From Streptomyces clavuligerus (GTDB lineage Bacteria > Actinomycetota > Actinomycetes > Streptomycetales > Streptomycetaceae), in assembly GCF_005519465.1 (NCBI RefSeq), contig NZ_CP027858.1, positions 620,001-684,000 on the forward strand: a DNA stretch of 64,000 nt. Reading direction: 5' to 3'. Of this stretch, positions 55,571-63,892 are shown piece by piece; the stretch's first letter is position 1; the number at the start of each line of letters is the position of its first letter. The translations under genes were made by a program, and so were the position numbers. A model generated the notes under the pieces. That model saw only the letters and a program-made list of their open reading frames with translations. It ran no database searches and had not been told where the DNA came from.

Positions 55571-57006
55571 GACACTTCTACTCCGTTCACGGTGACCCGG
55601 CGCCGGGTCAGCCCCTCGGTGAAGGCGACCGCGTCGGGGCCCCGCACCCCGGTGAAGTCGCAGTGCGCGAGATGGACGCCGCGCAGCCGGTCCGTCTCCA
55701 GGCCCACGAGCCGGAGCACGGCACGGGCGCCGTCGATACGGCAGTGGGAGAGGTGGATGTCGCGCACGGAGACGGGGTGGGTGCCGCCCTCGCCGCCGTT
55801 GTAGTCCATGTTCACGAAGAGCACCTCGCGTTCGACGGCCTGCCCGCTGAAGCGGCGGACGTAGACCCCGTCGACGAACCCGCCGCGCTTCTTGCTGGCC
55901 TTGAGGTAGACCGGGTACTTGACCGGGTAGTGGCCGGGGAAGTCGGGCGGGTTGATCCGGCAGTCCTCGGCGAAGACCCGCCGCACCCCGCCGGACATCT
56001 CGCTGCCGACCGTGATCCCGCCCCAGCGGCCGGAGAAGTCGCAGTCCTGGACGACGATGTCCTCGCTGGGCACGCCGACCCGGTGGCCGTCCTCGTCCCG
56101 GCCCGCCTTCACCGCGACACAGTCGTCGTTGGTGTTGAAGCGGCAGCCCGTGATGTGCACGAGGCGCGACGCCTCGGGGTCGACGCCGTCGGTGTTGTGC
56201 AGCAGGCTCTCGACGGTGATGTTCCGTACCGTCACATTGGTGCACAGGACGGGGTGGACGGTCCACATCGGCGGGTCCACGATCGTCAGATCGCTGATCA
56301 GCACATCGCGGCAGCGGTTGAACTGCACCATCTTCGGGCGCAGATAGTGGCCCGCGCCGAAGAGCCGGTCCTTCACCGGGACGCCCTCGCTGCCCATTTT
56401 CCGCAGCAGTCGCTGGTCCGGCCCCTGGAGGGTGCCGGTGCGGTACCAGCTCTCCCAGGGGCCGCGGCGGGCCTGCCCGTCCAGGATGCCCTCACCGGTG
56501 ACGGCGACGCCGCGCTGGTTGTGGGCGTAGACGAACGGCGAGTAGTTCCAGCACTCGGTCCCCTCCCAGCGGGTGAGGACGGCGGGCAGATAGTCGGCCG
56601 GGTCGGGGCTGAAGGCCAGGATGCCGCCCTCGCTCACATGGAGGTCGACCCCGCCGCGCAGATGGATCGCGCCCGTGACGAAGCGCCCGGCGGGCACCAG
56701 GACATGGCCGCCGCCCGCGCGGTGGCAGGCCGTGATCGCGGCCCGGATGGCCGCCGTGTTCTTCGTGGTCCCGTCGCCGACCGCGCCGTACTGGGTGATG
56801 TCGAACCAGCGGTCGGGGAAACGGGGCGGCCGGATACGGTCCAGGATGTCCGGCAGCCTGCTCCAGGCGGCCCGGGCGGCTGCCGCCGGATCGGACCTCC
56901 GGATCTGCGCGTCGGCGACATCGGAGGCGGCGACGGGCAGGACGGTGCCCGCCGCCAGCGCTCCCCCGGCCCTCAGGGCCGAGCGACGCGAGGGGTGCGG
57001 ATGCAT
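55567..57006 (-). CDS. Tat-exported GH28 exo-polygalacturonase-like enzyme 2
   Basis: A 479-residue GH28 enzyme, paralogue of the one at 52303-53736. The Tat signal SRRSALRAGG is at about 6-15. Catalytic motifs are HNTDGVDPE (NTD intact), TNDDCVAVKAG (DD), GITVGSEMSGGV (exo-type GSEM) and LKASKKRGG. ATG 57006 was chosen because the Tat motif follows directly; a GAGGTGA lies upstream. It is the first intact gene of the leftward operon (GH28, unknown, GH28, GH29). Two paralogues with slightly different motifs may recognise different linkages or neighbours in pectin. Confidence 0.92.
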   Translation of the reverse strand: MHPHPSRRSALRAGGALAAGTVLPVAASDVADAQIRRSDPAAAARAAWSRLPDILDRIRPPRFPDRWFDITQYGAVGDGTTKNTAAIRAAITACHRAGGGHVLVPAGRFVTGAIHLRGGVDLHVSEGGILAFSPDPADYLPAVLTRWEGTECWNYSPFVYAHNQRGVAVTGEGILDGQARRGPWESWYRTGTLQGPDQRLLRKMGSEGVPVKDRLFGAGHYLRPKMVQFNRCRDVLISDLTIVDPPMWTVHPVLCTNVTVRNITVESLLHNTDGVDPEASRLVHITGCRFNTNDDCVAVKAGRDEDGHRVGVPSEDIVVQDCDFSGRWGGITVGSEMSGGVRRVFAEDCRINPPDFPGHYPVKYPVYLKASKKRGGFVDGVYVRRFSGQAVEREVLFVNMDYNGGEGGTHPVSVRDIHLSHCRIDGARAVLRLVGLETDRLRGVHLAHCDFTGVRGPDAVAFTEGLTRRRVTVNGVEVS

Positions 57007-57340
57007 GTGGCGTGTCACCTCTTCAACAGGGGTACGGGTCGTCAGCCGGCGGTCCGGTCCTCCTGCGCCCGGGTCACCGGCTGGGTGGGGTCGGCACAGC
57101 ACGGCGGGAATCCCCCGCGGCTGCCACGACCGGGGTGCGGTCGGTGCCGCGCTCGGCGAGCCGGTCGCGCGGCACCGGCCGGCCCCCGTTCCCGGCCGTG
57201 CGCCCGGCTCCGGTCCGGGTCCGTGCGGGGGTTCGCGTCCGGCACGGCGCCGCCGCCGCGGGCCCCGGGCGTCCGACGTCCGGGCCCCGGCCCGGGGGGC
57301 CGCCCCGGGCCGGGGAGTGCGCGCCGCTCACCCGGGGCAT

Positions 57341-57457
57341 CCCCGCGATGTGGCGGGTGCCGTCCGAACCGGAGCCACCGCCGTCGGCAGCCCCGCAGCC
57401 GGCGGCGGTCACCGCGAGCACGGTCCATGCTGAACGGTGGCTCAGTGGAAGGGACAT
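57341..57457 (-). pseudogene. Remnant of a solute-binding lipoprotein N-terminus
   Basis: From ATG 57457 the frame reads a lipoprotein signal of the sugar ABC-transporter type: a basic/hydrophobic start (HRSAWTVLAVTAAG), the Cys of a TAAGC lipobox and a Gly/Ser-rich GAADGGGSGSDGT spacer. After about 40 residues the sequence turns into low-complexity Arg/Pro/Gly and shows no binding-protein domain, though the frame stays open to 57074. It lies right behind a LacI operator at the head of the hydrolase operon, where a sugar-binding protein would be expected. A truncated, once functional importer gene is the best reading. It could also be chance. Confidence 0.35.
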
Positions 57458-57479
57458 GGCGTCAGGCACCCCTCTGGGT

Positions 57480-57495
57480 GAGATAGCGCTTACTC
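57480..57495. promoter_or_regulatory. LacI-type operator upstream of the GH28 operon
   Basis: GAGATAGCGCTTACTC is an imperfect 16-base dyad (12 of 16 symmetric) centred on AGCGCT. Read leftward it contains GTAAGCGCT, the same nine bases as in the operator upstream of the dehydrogenase operon at 63530. Confidence 0.6.
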
Positions 57496-57536
57496 AGCCC
57501 TGTGCCCGAACAAAGTCCACCCCGCCCGGGGTCCTG

Positions 57537-58538
57537 TCAAGAGAGTGCGCCGGTGGAACTGCGGACCCGCAGCTCAACGGGTACGGTTTCGGGCTCGATA
57601 TCGTCCCGCCCGGCCATGATCCGGCCCAGCGCCCCGCCCGCGATCTGCCCCAGCCGATGGCGCGGAACCGCTACCGTCGTCAGCGGCGGCGCGGAGAAGC
57701 GCGCCATGTCGATCTCGTCGAATCCGGTCAGCGAGATGTCGTCGGGGACCTTCACCCCCAGCTCCGAGAAGCGGGCGAGCACCCCGAGGGCGACGAAGTC
57801 GTTGTAGGCGATCACCGCGGTCGCCCCGCTCTCCAGCGCGGCGGGCGCGCCCGCGTACCCCTCGTCGGTGGTGGAGCCGCAGGGCAGGGTGATCACCTCC
57901 AGGCCGAACGCCTCGGCGCCGGAGAGTGCCCGCAGCCGCTCGCTGTTGGCCCACGCGTGCTCGGGGCCCTCCAGGAAGAGCACCCTGCGGTGGCCGAGCC
58001 GGGCCAGATGGCCGCAGAGCGCCATGATCCCCCGGAAGAAGTCCACCGTGATGGAGTGCAGGGCGAGCCCCGGCACCTGACGGTCGGTCACCAGCATCGG
58101 GGTGCCGCGACCGGCCAGCGCCGCCAGGTCGGCGCGCGGCATCCGGGGCGAGCAGAGCAGCAGCCCGTCCGCGTACCGCAGCAGGTCCTCGGTGAGTTCC
58201 CGCTCCACCGCCGGATCCTCGCCCGAGTCCATGACCAGGACCCGGCTGCCCGCGTCCCGGGCCACGGCGGAGACCGCCTTGATGATGTCGTGGAAGTAGG
58301 GGTTGGCCAGATCGGGGACGAGCACACCGATCGTCCCCGACCGGCCGCGCGCCAGCCCCTGGGCGGCGGCGCTGGGCCGGTAGCCGAGGTCGGCCATGGC
58401 CGAGCGGACCCGTTCGGCCAGCCCCGGCGCGACGGTGTCCACGCCGTTGAGGACCCGGGAGACGGTCGCCACCGACGCCCCGGCCTCCCGCGCGACATCG
58501 GCGATCGTGACTCTCTTCGCACGCTTCGAGGCAACCAT
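57537..58538 (-). CDS. LacI-family transcriptional regulator of the polysaccharide cluster
   Basis: A 333-residue LacI/GalR repressor. The N-terminal helix-turn-helix is at about 9-30 (VTIADVAREAGASVATVSRVLN), followed by the hinge and a periplasmic-binding-protein-like sensor domain (about 65-330; IGVLVPDLANPYFHDI, VLVMDSGED, GFDEIDMARFSAPPLTTVAVP). ATG 58538 follows GGAG at a long spacing. It lies between the two hydrolase operons, with palindromes of LacI type upstream of itself and of both operons. It is therefore the likely repressor, released by an oligosaccharide from pectin or galactoside breakdown. The inducer is unknown. Confidence 0.92.
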   Translation of the reverse strand: MVASKRAKRVTIADVAREAGASVATVSRVLNGVDTVAPGLAERVRSAMADLGYRPSAAAQGLARGRSGTIGVLVPDLANPYFHDIIKAVSAVARDAGSRVLVMDSGEDPAVERELTEDLLRYADGLLLCSPRMPRADLAALAGRGTPMLVTDRQVPGLALHSITVDFFRGIMALCGHLARLGHRRVLFLEGPEHAWANSERLRALSGAEAFGLEVITLPCGSTTDEGYAGAPAALESGATAVIAYNDFVALGVLARFSELGVKVPDDISLTGFDEIDMARFSAPPLTTVAVPRHRLGQIAGGALGRIMAGRDDIEPETVPVELRVRSSTGALS

Positions 58539-58591
58539 CAGGACCGCTCTCCTTCGGGCACACGGCTTGCGCGCGGTGGACACGGTGATGA

Positions 58592-58603
58592 GAAACCGGT
58601 TTC
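58592..58603. promoter_or_regulatory. LacI-type palindrome upstream of lacI (autoregulation site)
   Basis: GAAACCGGTTTC is a perfect 12-bp palindrome 54 bases upstream of the lacI start. Its centre differs (CCGG rather than GCGC) from the two operon sites, which could give weaker or separate control. Confidence 0.6.
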
Positions 58604-58812
58604 CCGCCCCAGGAACGTAGCAGAGTCCATGGCGCGCGGTACCGGTCGTGCCGTCAGGAAGTGCTGGCAGAGGGCCCATGGGCCCGGCCGCGCGCCCGGC
58701 TGGAGCGACCGCGCGCCCCCGGGCGGGACGGGACGGGGTACGCGGGACGGGGAAACCCCCCGGCCGCGCCCCGCTCCCGCCCGGACCGCCGGGCGGCGTC
58801 CCGTACGACCCG

Positions 58813-60963
58813 TCAGGGGGCGCAGGTCAGCACGGGCTCCGCCCAGTCGATCCGGTCATAGCGGTTGGTATCGGGCCCGATGGTGCCCACCAGCCGCAGA
58901 AAACGTGCCCCGCTGAGGTCCGCGGTGAGGCTGACGGCCGGGTCGCGCCAGGTCAGCAGTCCGCTGTCGGCCCGTTTGACGCCGTCGGCCCAGATCTCGG
59001 CCGTCGCCGTGGCCTGTTCCGGCTCCCTCGGGTCGCGCTCGTCGTCGATGCCGACGTCGGTGGTGAGCTTCGAGCAGCGGCCGTCGAGAAGATAGACGAG
59101 CTGGACGGGGGCATGGGTGCCGAGCCCCTTGGCGTAGCGGACCCCGTTGACGGTCAGGGGCCTGCCGTCGCGGGCACGGGGCCCGCCGTTGGACATGTCG
59201 CGCTCCACGGGGCCGTAGCCGTTGCTCGCCCAGGCCCAGGTGAGGTCCCCCAGGCCGGAGACCCCGGCCGGGACGGGCGCCGGGACGGTGAGGGTGTCCG
59301 CGAGCGTCCGCCGCACGGTGCCGTGGCCCACGGCCCGGTAGTCGAGCGCGACCAGCAGCCCGGCCGGGCCCGGCGGGGCCCCCGAGGGCACCTGGACGCG
59401 CCAGCGGGTGGTCAGCGGCCGTCCGCCCGGCAGGATCACGTCGGCCCGCTCCGCGTCCAGGGCCCGGACCGTCCAGCCCCCGGGCAGCCGCAGCGCCAGC
59501 CGGGCGGCGAACAGCGGCAGCCGGCCGTCGTTGCGGACGGTCGCCTTCAGCGCGAAGACCCGGCCCGCGCGGATGATGGTGCTCGGCACGCCCTCGGCCT
59601 CCGCGGGCAGGTCGAGCGTGAGGGAGGCGGCGGGCGGGGCCTGCCACCAGTCGCCGCCCGGGGTGATCCGGAACAGGGCCGTGGCATGCGCGGGCAGGGT
59701 GGCGCCGATCGCCCCCGCGGTGTGGGAGGTGTTCTTCTGCCACAGATCGCGGATCGCATACCCGGAGCGCTTCGGCAGCCCCAGTTCGGCGGCGGTGGTG
59801 GCGATCGCGGCGCTCTGCTCGGTCTCGTTGAAGAGGGCGACCGCGAGATCCCCGTTCGCCAGCGGCTTCGCCAGCACCCAGTGGCCGTTCGCGGAGCGCA
59901 CCACCGTGGCCTGCACGCCCAAGGGGTCCTGGTCGACGGCGATGACCTCGCGGTCGGCGAGGATGTCCAGCGTCCCGGGGGTCGCCTTGCGCAGATCGGT
60001 GCCGATCAGCAGGGGCGCGGCCATGACGGACCACAGGCTGAAGTGGGAGCGGTACTCGGTGTCCGTCATCCCGCCGTTGCCGACCTCCAGCATGTCGGGG
60101 TCGTTCCAGTGGCCGGGACCGGCGTACCGGGCGAGCGGGGCGTTGGCCTTGAACAGCCCCAGCATGGACTGCCAGCTGTCGTTGATGTCGCCGGTGGTGC
60201 GCCAGAGGTGGCCGACGTCCCTGCCCCACTCCCAGGGCTTGTTCTGGCCCCACTCGCAGATCGAGTAGAGGATGGGACGGCCGGTGGCGCGCAGCGCGTC
60301 CCGCATCTTCGTGTACCGCTCCAGGGCGGGCCGGTTCTGGTTGTTGCAGTTGTCGTACTTGAGATAGTCCACGCCCCACTCGGCGAAGGTCCGCGCGTCG
60401 GTCTCCTCGTGGTCCAGCGAGCCGGGCATCGTCTTCGCGCAGGTCTGCGTCCCCGCGCTGGTGTAGATGCCGAACTTGAGGCCCTTGGAGTGGACGTAGT
60501 CGGCCAGCGCCTTGATCCCGCTCGGGAAGCGGACGGGGTGGTGGGTGAGCCGGCCCCCGGCGTCCCGCCGCTCCGCCGCCCAGCAGTCGTCCACGTTGAC
60601 GTACTCGTACCCCGCGGCCTTCAGACCGGTGGAGACGAACAGGTCGGCGGTGTCGCGGATCATCTTCTCGTCGATGGCGCAGCCGGTGGAGTTCCAGTTG
60701 TTGAACCCCATGGGCGGGGTGCGGGCCAGCCCGTCCGGGAGCCGGGGCGAGCCGTTCGCGCGGGCGGCCGGGGGCCGGGGTGAGCGGTTTGGCCACAGGG
60801 CCGGGGGGACGGGGGCCGAGGCGGCGGGCGCCGCCGGGGCGCGGGCGGCGGGCTCCCCGGCCGCCCCGCCCGGCGCCCCGGCCGCCTGGGCCGGGACGGT
60901 GAGCAGCGTGGCGGCCAGTGCGAGCCCCGGAAGTCCCACCAGGGGCCGGAGAGTCGAACGCAT
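58813..60963 (-). CDS. Secreted GH27 alpha-galactosidase with NPCBM domain
   Basis: A 716-residue exported enzyme. The signal peptide (1-28) and a Pro/Ala-rich linker (to about 75) precede a GH27 barrel (about 78-370): TPPMGFNNWN, YVNVDDCW, nucleophile Asp204 in YLKYDNC, and acid/base Asp259 in RTTGDINDSW. A beta-sandwich domain (about 375-465) and an NEW3-like domain (about 475-570) follow. The C-terminal NPCBM domain (about 575-716; GYGPVERDMSNGG, GLGTHAPVQLVYLL) binds carbohydrate. It releases terminal alpha-galactose (or arabinopyranose in some relatives). It follows the LamG gene by two bases and is the last gene of the upper operon. Confidence 0.93.
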   Translation of the reverse strand: MRSTLRPLVGLPGLALAATLLTVPAQAAGAPGGAAGEPAARAPAAPAASAPVPPALWPNRSPRPPAARANGSPRLPDGLARTPPMGFNNWNSTGCAIDEKMIRDTADLFVSTGLKAAGYEYVNVDDCWAAERRDAGGRLTHHPVRFPSGIKALADYVHSKGLKFGIYTSAGTQTCAKTMPGSLDHEETDARTFAEWGVDYLKYDNCNNQNRPALERYTKMRDALRATGRPILYSICEWGQNKPWEWGRDVGHLWRTTGDINDSWQSMLGLFKANAPLARYAGPGHWNDPDMLEVGNGGMTDTEYRSHFSLWSVMAAPLLIGTDLRKATPGTLDILADREVIAVDQDPLGVQATVVRSANGHWVLAKPLANGDLAVALFNETEQSAAIATTAAELGLPKRSGYAIRDLWQKNTSHTAGAIGATLPAHATALFRITPGGDWWQAPPAASLTLDLPAEAEGVPSTIIRAGRVFALKATVRNDGRLPLFAARLALRLPGGWTVRALDAERADVILPGGRPLTTRWRVQVPSGAPPGPAGLLVALDYRAVGHGTVRRTLADTLTVPAPVPAGVSGLGDLTWAWASNGYGPVERDMSNGGPRARDGRPLTVNGVRYAKGLGTHAPVQLVYLLDGRCSKLTTDVGIDDERDPREPEQATATAEIWADGVKRADSGLLTWRDPAVSLTADLSGARFLRLVGTIGPDTNRYDRIDWAEPVLTCAP

Positions 60964-60965
60964 GC

Positions 60966-62027
60966 CTACCCTCTCTGTCGGGTCGATCGGTACCGTGCCC
61001 TGACCTCGCCGGTGGTGAGCGCCCGGTCGAGGAACATCAGATCGTCCATCCGGCAGGCGCAGGGGTTGCCCTCCCGGGTGTTCTGCGGATAGCTGCCGCC
61101 GATCTTGATGCCCCGGGGGTCACTGGGCGACGCGGTGTCCGGCTCGGGCGGGCCCGCCACCTCCCAGGGGTCGCCGGGGCGTACAGAGGAGCCGGGCAGC
61201 GGGCGGCCATTGCGGTACAGCCCCATGGCGCCGGTGTCGAAGTCGAAGGTGGCCGCGAGATGGGTCCAGCGGCCGTGCGGCAGCAGGGTGCGCCAGTCCT
61301 CGTCGGCGGCGAAGGTCTGGGAGCCGCCGCTGTCGACACGGCGGCCGAGCGCCACCACCTTCAGCACCCCGTCGACCTGGATGAGTTCCAGCAGGGCGCG
61401 GACGTCGTGGCCCTGGGAGGTCCCGGAGAGCACCCCGGCGAGCCCGACGGCCCCGTAGCGGTCGGCGGGGTCGGCGGAGTTGGAGTTCGGGGCCGGATTC
61501 TCACCGGTCGGCTTGAACCAGCCCATGACGGTGATCTGCCGGGCCGCGTTGAACGCCCGCAGCGAGGGCACCCCACCGACGGCGTACACCCCCGCCTTCC
61601 AGTCGTCGTTGCCCCGTTCGGCGGGGGTGATCTGTCCGGTCTGGAGGACCGCGCCGCGCCGGTCGTCCCGCACCCGCTGCGCGGACCCGCCGTTGACGAG
61701 CGTCAGCACCGTCCCGGAACGGCCGAGGTCGCGCTCGCGCGCCGGGTCGCCGGGGACGGGGTGGGAGAAGTCGTAGTGGGCGACGGGCTGCCGCCCGGAG
61801 CGCGGGTCGGGCACGGTGTCCCGCGCCGGGCCACCGTGCCCCTCCTTCACCGGCCCCTTCACCGGCCCGGCGACGGCGGAGCCGGACAGCGACGGCAGCA
61901 GGGCCAGGGCGAGCGCCACGAGCGGCGGCGCGGCCCGGCGCCGCAGGGCCGCCCCGGCCACCGCCGCGGCGGAGCGGCGGACCCGCCCGGGAGCGTCCGG
62001 CGTCCGCTCAGGGGGCGATGGCGACAT
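60966..62027 (-). CDS. Secreted LamG/concanavalin-like domain protein
   Basis: A 353-residue exported protein. After a basic N-terminus and hydrophobic helix (about 33-53) lies a single LamG-like jelly-roll domain (about 80-345). It shows VAHYDFSHPVPGD, ITVMGWFKPTGE, GRWTHLAATFDFDTGAMGLYRNG, IKIGG and CRMDDLMFLDRALTTGEVRARY, the classic LamG ending. No catalytic residues are evident, so sugar or surface binding is likely. ATG 62027 follows AAGGTGA and overlaps the upstream dehydrogenase gene by 20 bases. A beta-propeller dehydrogenase followed by a concanavalin-like protein echoes the pair at 21.9-26.6 kb. Confidence 0.87.
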   Translation of the reverse strand: MSPSPPERTPDAPGRVRRSAAAVAGAALRRRAAPPLVALALALLPSLSGSAVAGPVKGPVKEGHGGPARDTVPDPRSGRQPVAHYDFSHPVPGDPARERDLGRSGTVLTLVNGGSAQRVRDDRRGAVLQTGQITPAERGNDDWKAGVYAVGGVPSLRAFNAARQITVMGWFKPTGENPAPNSNSADPADRYGAVGLAGVLSGTSQGHDVRALLELIQVDGVLKVVALGRRVDSGGSQTFAADEDWRTLLPHGRWTHLAATFDFDTGAMGLYRNGRPLPGSSVRPGDPWEVAGPPEPDTASPSDPRGIKIGGSYPQNTREGNPCACRMDDLMFLDRALTTGEVRARYRSTRQRG

Positions 62028-63477
62028 CGGTCACCTTCCAGATCCTGCCGTTGGCCTTGGAGAGCACATAGATCGCGCCGGATCGGTCGGTACCGAGCCG
62101 CAGATCGACGCGGGCGTGCCCGGCCAGGTCCCGCATGGTGGTCGGCGCGCCGGACGCGTCGAAGAGCGGCAGTTGGTAGGTGGTGGCCATCGGCCCGCCC
62201 CGGCGCATCTCCCGTACGTCGGACGCGAAGATCCGCCCGCCCACGCCCTCGGCGTAGAGGTACTTCCCGTACAGCTCGGGAATCCGCCACCCCCGGTAGA
62301 CGAACCCTCCGACCAGGGCGTTGCCGCTGTCGCCGCAGGGCCGGTCGGCCCGGGGCGTGTGATCGAAGGCGGCGACGGGATACGTGTACCCGTACCGGGC
62401 GTCGTCGGCGGGCAGCGCGAAGACCCCGCAGGTCGGATTGTCGGCCTTGCGGTACGCGAAGGGGCCCTCGCGGTGGCTCCAGCCGAAGTTGTCGCCCGCC
62501 CGGACCTCGTACACCGAGTCCACCCGGTGCTCGCCGATGTTGCCGGTGAACATCTGCCCCCGGCCTGCCGTGTCCCAGCTGAAACGGTGGGGGTTGCGCA
62601 GCCCGTACGCCCAGATCTCCCCGAGGGTGCCCGCCTCGGGCGGGTCGGACGCGAAGGGGTTGCCCGCGGGGACGCCGTACTTGCCGCCGGGGCCGTCCCG
62701 CCTGTCGGGGTCGATCCGCAGGATCTTGCCCTGGGGTACGGAGAGATCCTGCGGCACCGTGCCGCCCGCGCCCGCCGCGCCGTCGCCGACGCCCACGTAC
62801 AGCAGTCCGTACGCACGGCTCCAGCGGGGGGTGCGGGGGTTGAAAGCGATTTCCTGGATGGTGTGGTATGTGTTGGCGAAGCCCAGGCGCATCACCTCGC
62901 GGCGGCTGCCGCTGAAGGTCGCCGCCGCGGGGTCGTCGGCGGTCCACTCGGTGATGACGCTGTGCAGCCGGGCGCCCTGCGGGGCGGGCAGATCGGGCGT
63001 TCTGGTGGTGAGCGCGTCCCGGCCCTCGGTGTGCGCGGTGTAGAAGACGCCGTTGTGCGCGAAGCCGGGGTGGAAGGCGACGGAGCCGAGACCGCTGCCG
63101 AGCCCCTGATGGGACCAGAAGTCGGGGCCGACGGCCGTGCCCACGTCCAGATAGGGGCGGGAGGCGCCCGCGCGGTCGACGAGGTACAGCGTGCCGTTGA
63201 GGTCGGGGACATAGAGCCGGCCGGAGCGGCCGGGCACCTCCCCGAGCTGGGCGATCCGGGCCCAGCGCTTGAGCCGGGCGTCGGTGGGCGGCGGCACCGG
63301 CGCGGACTGCGGGAGCGTGGCGAACTCGGTCAGCACCAGACCCTGCCGGGACGGTGTCGGGTCGGGTAACGGATCGGCGATGGGGGACTCGTCCCCGGCG
63401 TGTGCTGGAGGAACGAACAGTGCGATGAGCAGGGCCCCGGCGGATATCGCCAGCCGGGCTCTTCGTGGCGTGGGCAT
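62008..63477 (-). CDS. Secreted glucose/sorbosone dehydrogenase-like beta-propeller protein
   Basis: A 489-residue exported PQQ-type sugar dehydrogenase fold protein. The signal peptide (1-27) is followed by propeller blades with LKRWARIAQLGEVPGRSGRLYVPDLNG, GLGSVAFHPGFAHNGVFYT, LLYVGVGDG, PQGKILRIDPD, GEIWAYGLRNPHRFSWD, NFGWSHREGPF and YLYAEGVGGRIFA. These are the landmarks of the glucose/sorbosone dehydrogenase family. Codon 37 is TTA (63367-63369), implying bldA dependence. ATG 63477 has the better ribosome site (GAGGTGA) than GTG 63486. It is the first gene of the LacI-controlled upper operon. Which sugar it oxidises, if any, is unknown. Confidence 0.87.
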   Translation of the reverse strand: MPTPRRARLAISAGALLIALFVPPAHAGDESPIADPLPDPTPSRQGLVLTEFATLPQSAPVPPPTDARLKRWARIAQLGEVPGRSGRLYVPDLNGTLYLVDRAGASRPYLDVGTAVGPDFWSHQGLGSGLGSVAFHPGFAHNGVFYTAHTEGRDALTTRTPDLPAPQGARLHSVITEWTADDPAAATFSGSRREVMRLGFANTYHTIQEIAFNPRTPRWSRAYGLLYVGVGDGAAGAGGTVPQDLSVPQGKILRIDPDRRDGPGGKYGVPAGNPFASDPPEAGTLGEIWAYGLRNPHRFSWDTAGRGQMFTGNIGEHRVDSVYEVRAGDNFGWSHREGPFAYRKADNPTCGVFALPADDARYGYTYPVAAFDHTPRADRPCGDSGNALVGGFVYRGWRIPELYGKYLYAEGVGGRIFASDVREMRRGGPMATTYQLPLFDASGAPTTMRDLAGHARVDLRLGTDRSGAIYVLSKANGRIWKVTDVAIAP

Positions 63478-63529
63478 CCCGTTCACCTCATCGGTCGATG
63501 GCGCGGCGGCTCGACTGCGGATGCATGGA

Positions 63530-63554
63530 GAAAGCGCTTACGGAAAGCGCTTTC
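63530..63554. promoter_or_regulatory. Tandem LacI-type operators upstream of the dehydrogenase-LamG-GH27 operon
   Basis: GAAAGCGCTTAC (63530-63541) and the perfect palindrome GAAAGCGCTTTC (63543-63554) lie 13 bases apart. Both carry the AGCGCT centre found at 57480. They are 53 to 77 bases upstream of ATG 63477. Confidence 0.7.
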
Positions 63555-63654
63555 GCCAAGCTACAAAGCCGCGCCGCCCTCGGCAAGCCCTCCTTCTTCC
63601 GCCACTCGGCCCGGGGAAGGGCCACCCGCACCCCGTGCGCGGCCGAACGACTGC

Positions 63655-63892
63655 CTCGGCCCAGGGGCGAGTGGGCCGAAGGGGCGCGTGACCGCCGAAA
63701 GCGGGGAGCGGGCCCCTGTCTCCTCTGGGCCGGGCGTTTGCCTCGACCCTGCGGCGAGTGAGCCGAAGGGGTGCCGCGAGTGCCGAAAGCGGAGAGCGCG
63801 CCCCTGTCTCCTGGGCTGGACGTTTGCCTCGACCCCGCGGCGAGTGAGCCGAAGGGGTGCCGCGGGCGCCGAAAGCGGAGAGCGCGCGGAGG
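63655..63892. repeat. Tandem repeat of about 86 bp, 2.7 copies
   Basis: Copies start at 63655, 63742 and 63828 (periods 87 and 86) and share CTCG(G/A)CCC, GCGAGTG(G/A)GCCGAAGGGG, GCCGAAAGCGG(G/A)GAGCG and, in the first two, CCCCTGTCTCCT. Copies 2 and 3 are nearly identical over 65 bases, so duplication looks recent. No credible gene runs through it. Confidence 0.8.

Larger units (their letters stand above)
57007..57536. other. Control region of the GH28 operon with a degraded lipoprotein gene
   Basis: This 530-base gap holds a LacI-type operator (57480-57495) and the start of what looks like a broken solute-binding lipoprotein gene (ATG 57457). A TTGACA on the minus strand (57540-57535) overlapping the lacI stop could be the operon -35 box. 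The segment 57020-57340 shows no recognisable coding content. Confidence 0.5.
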
